A stretch of DNA of 50,665 nt, taken from Fischerella sp. PCC 9431 (GTDB taxonomy: Bacteria > Cyanobacteriota > Cyanobacteriia > Cyanobacteriales > Nostocaceae). Positions 50,437-50,665 of this stretch are shown here, piece after piece. Positions within the stretch are counted from its first letter, which is position 1; the number at the start of each line of letters is the position of its first letter. The stretch covers positions 1,239,966-1,290,630 of the forward strand of contig NZ_KE650771.1 in NCBI RefSeq assembly GCF_000447295.1, in the 5' to 3' direction. The translations under genes and the position numbers were made by a program. The notes beneath the pieces are model-generated. The model worked only from the letters and a program-made list of their open reading frames with translations. It was not told the origin of the DNA and made no database searches.

Positions 50437-50665
50437 ATGAAAACTTCATACCAATACAAAATCAAACCCACTAAAAAGCAAGCAGAAAAAATCGATAAAA
50501 CGCTTGAAATGTTGCGTTGCCAATACAACTATTTACTTGCTCAAAGGTTTGATTGGTATGAAAGGAATCGTTGTTCTATTGATAGATGTCCATTAATTTG
50601 CCATATACCAGAGCTAAAAGAACAACCCAATTACTACAATCAAAAAGCATCTCTGGTTCAACTCA
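50437..50665 (+). CDS. tnpB: TnpB-type nuclease, N-terminal part, cut by window end
   Basis: The frame starts at ATG 50437 (MKTSYQYKIKPTKKQAEKID) and is open to the window end (about 76 residues). The start is the typical OrfB/TnpB N-terminus: a short basic strand Y-x-Y-K-I-K-P-T-K-K-Q, then helix KIDKTLEMLRCQYNYLLAQR, then FDWYERNRC. The window ends before the RuvC acids, so the catalytic state cannot be read. The divergent RHH gene lies 65 nt upstream. It differs from the tnpB at 24893 at nearly every N-terminal position, so it belongs to a different subgroup. Confidence 0.8.
   Translation, partial: MKTSYQYKIKPTKKQAEKIDKTLEMLRCQYNYLLAQRFDWYERNRCSIDRCPLICHIPELKEQPNYYNQKASLVQL

Overview
The window reads as chromosomal DNA of a filamentous, probably heterocyst-forming and hormogonium-forming cyanobacterium (Nostocales-like). 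Grounds: the HIP1 octamer GCGATCGC is very frequent on both strands; the genes include a cyanobacterial biliverdin reductase, cyanobacterium-restricted families (DUF3153, DUF3181), a run matching the hormogonium polysaccharide genes hpsL-hpsN-hpsO-hpsP, and an RcaC-like multidomain response regulator; and the spacers carry the heptanucleotide-type tandem repeats and small palindromic repeats typical of this group. No rRNA, tRNA or CRISPR array was seen.

Layout. 1-888 is the 3' part of an IS4-type transposase. 1075-2878 holds bvdR and map. 3287-10698 is a looser stretch: an S9 peptidase, a short-chain dehydrogenase, an XRE regulator, several hypothetical proteins, an hsp20 fragment and a pseudogene remnant. 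Most of it lies between two inverted copies of a ~150 bp multi-hairpin repeat (6072-6217 and 10858-11011). 11108-16537 is the exopolysaccharide cluster (membrane polymerase-like protein plus three glycosyltransferases). 16701-21452 (minus) carries a carotenoid oxygenase, an acetyltransferase and two tandem Ser/Thr kinases. 21749-24834 has argB, a secreted hypothetical protein, a TPR membrane protein and a DUF3153 lipoprotein. An IS605/IS1341-type tnpB element sits at ~24843-26141, touching the ndk stop codon. speA, an NDP-sugar pyrophosphorylase, scpA, a LapA-domain protein, an AI-2E-type permease, pdxH, two hypothetical proteins, terC and an FAD oxidoreductase follow to 39330.

39705-47627 is a signalling cluster, all on the plus strand: an RcaC-like regulator (REC-wHTH-HPt-REC-REC), a 1055-residue multi-PAS histidine kinase, two stand-alone receiver proteins, an Hsp20-fold protein and an unknown 346-residue protein. 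It looks like a phosphorelay with one sensor and several receiver targets. The window ends with small hypothetical genes and the start of a second tnpB, divergent from a tiny ribbon-helix-helix gene.

The least ordinary feature is the repeat content. (1) A modular hairpin family has variable stems, a near-constant TTNA tetraloop and, in part, a constant GCTAATAGC linker. (2) In-frame repeats are translated in bvdR, hpsN, the RcaC-like regulator and a TPR membrane protein. (3) Several repeat or IS boundaries coincide with stop codons (hpsN, hpsP, the hsp20 fragment, the 23324-23845 gene, the pyrophosphorylase, ndk, one kinase). (4) Three unrelated 21-nt tandem arrays are present. Function is inferred from recognised motifs and family knowledge; no database search was possible.
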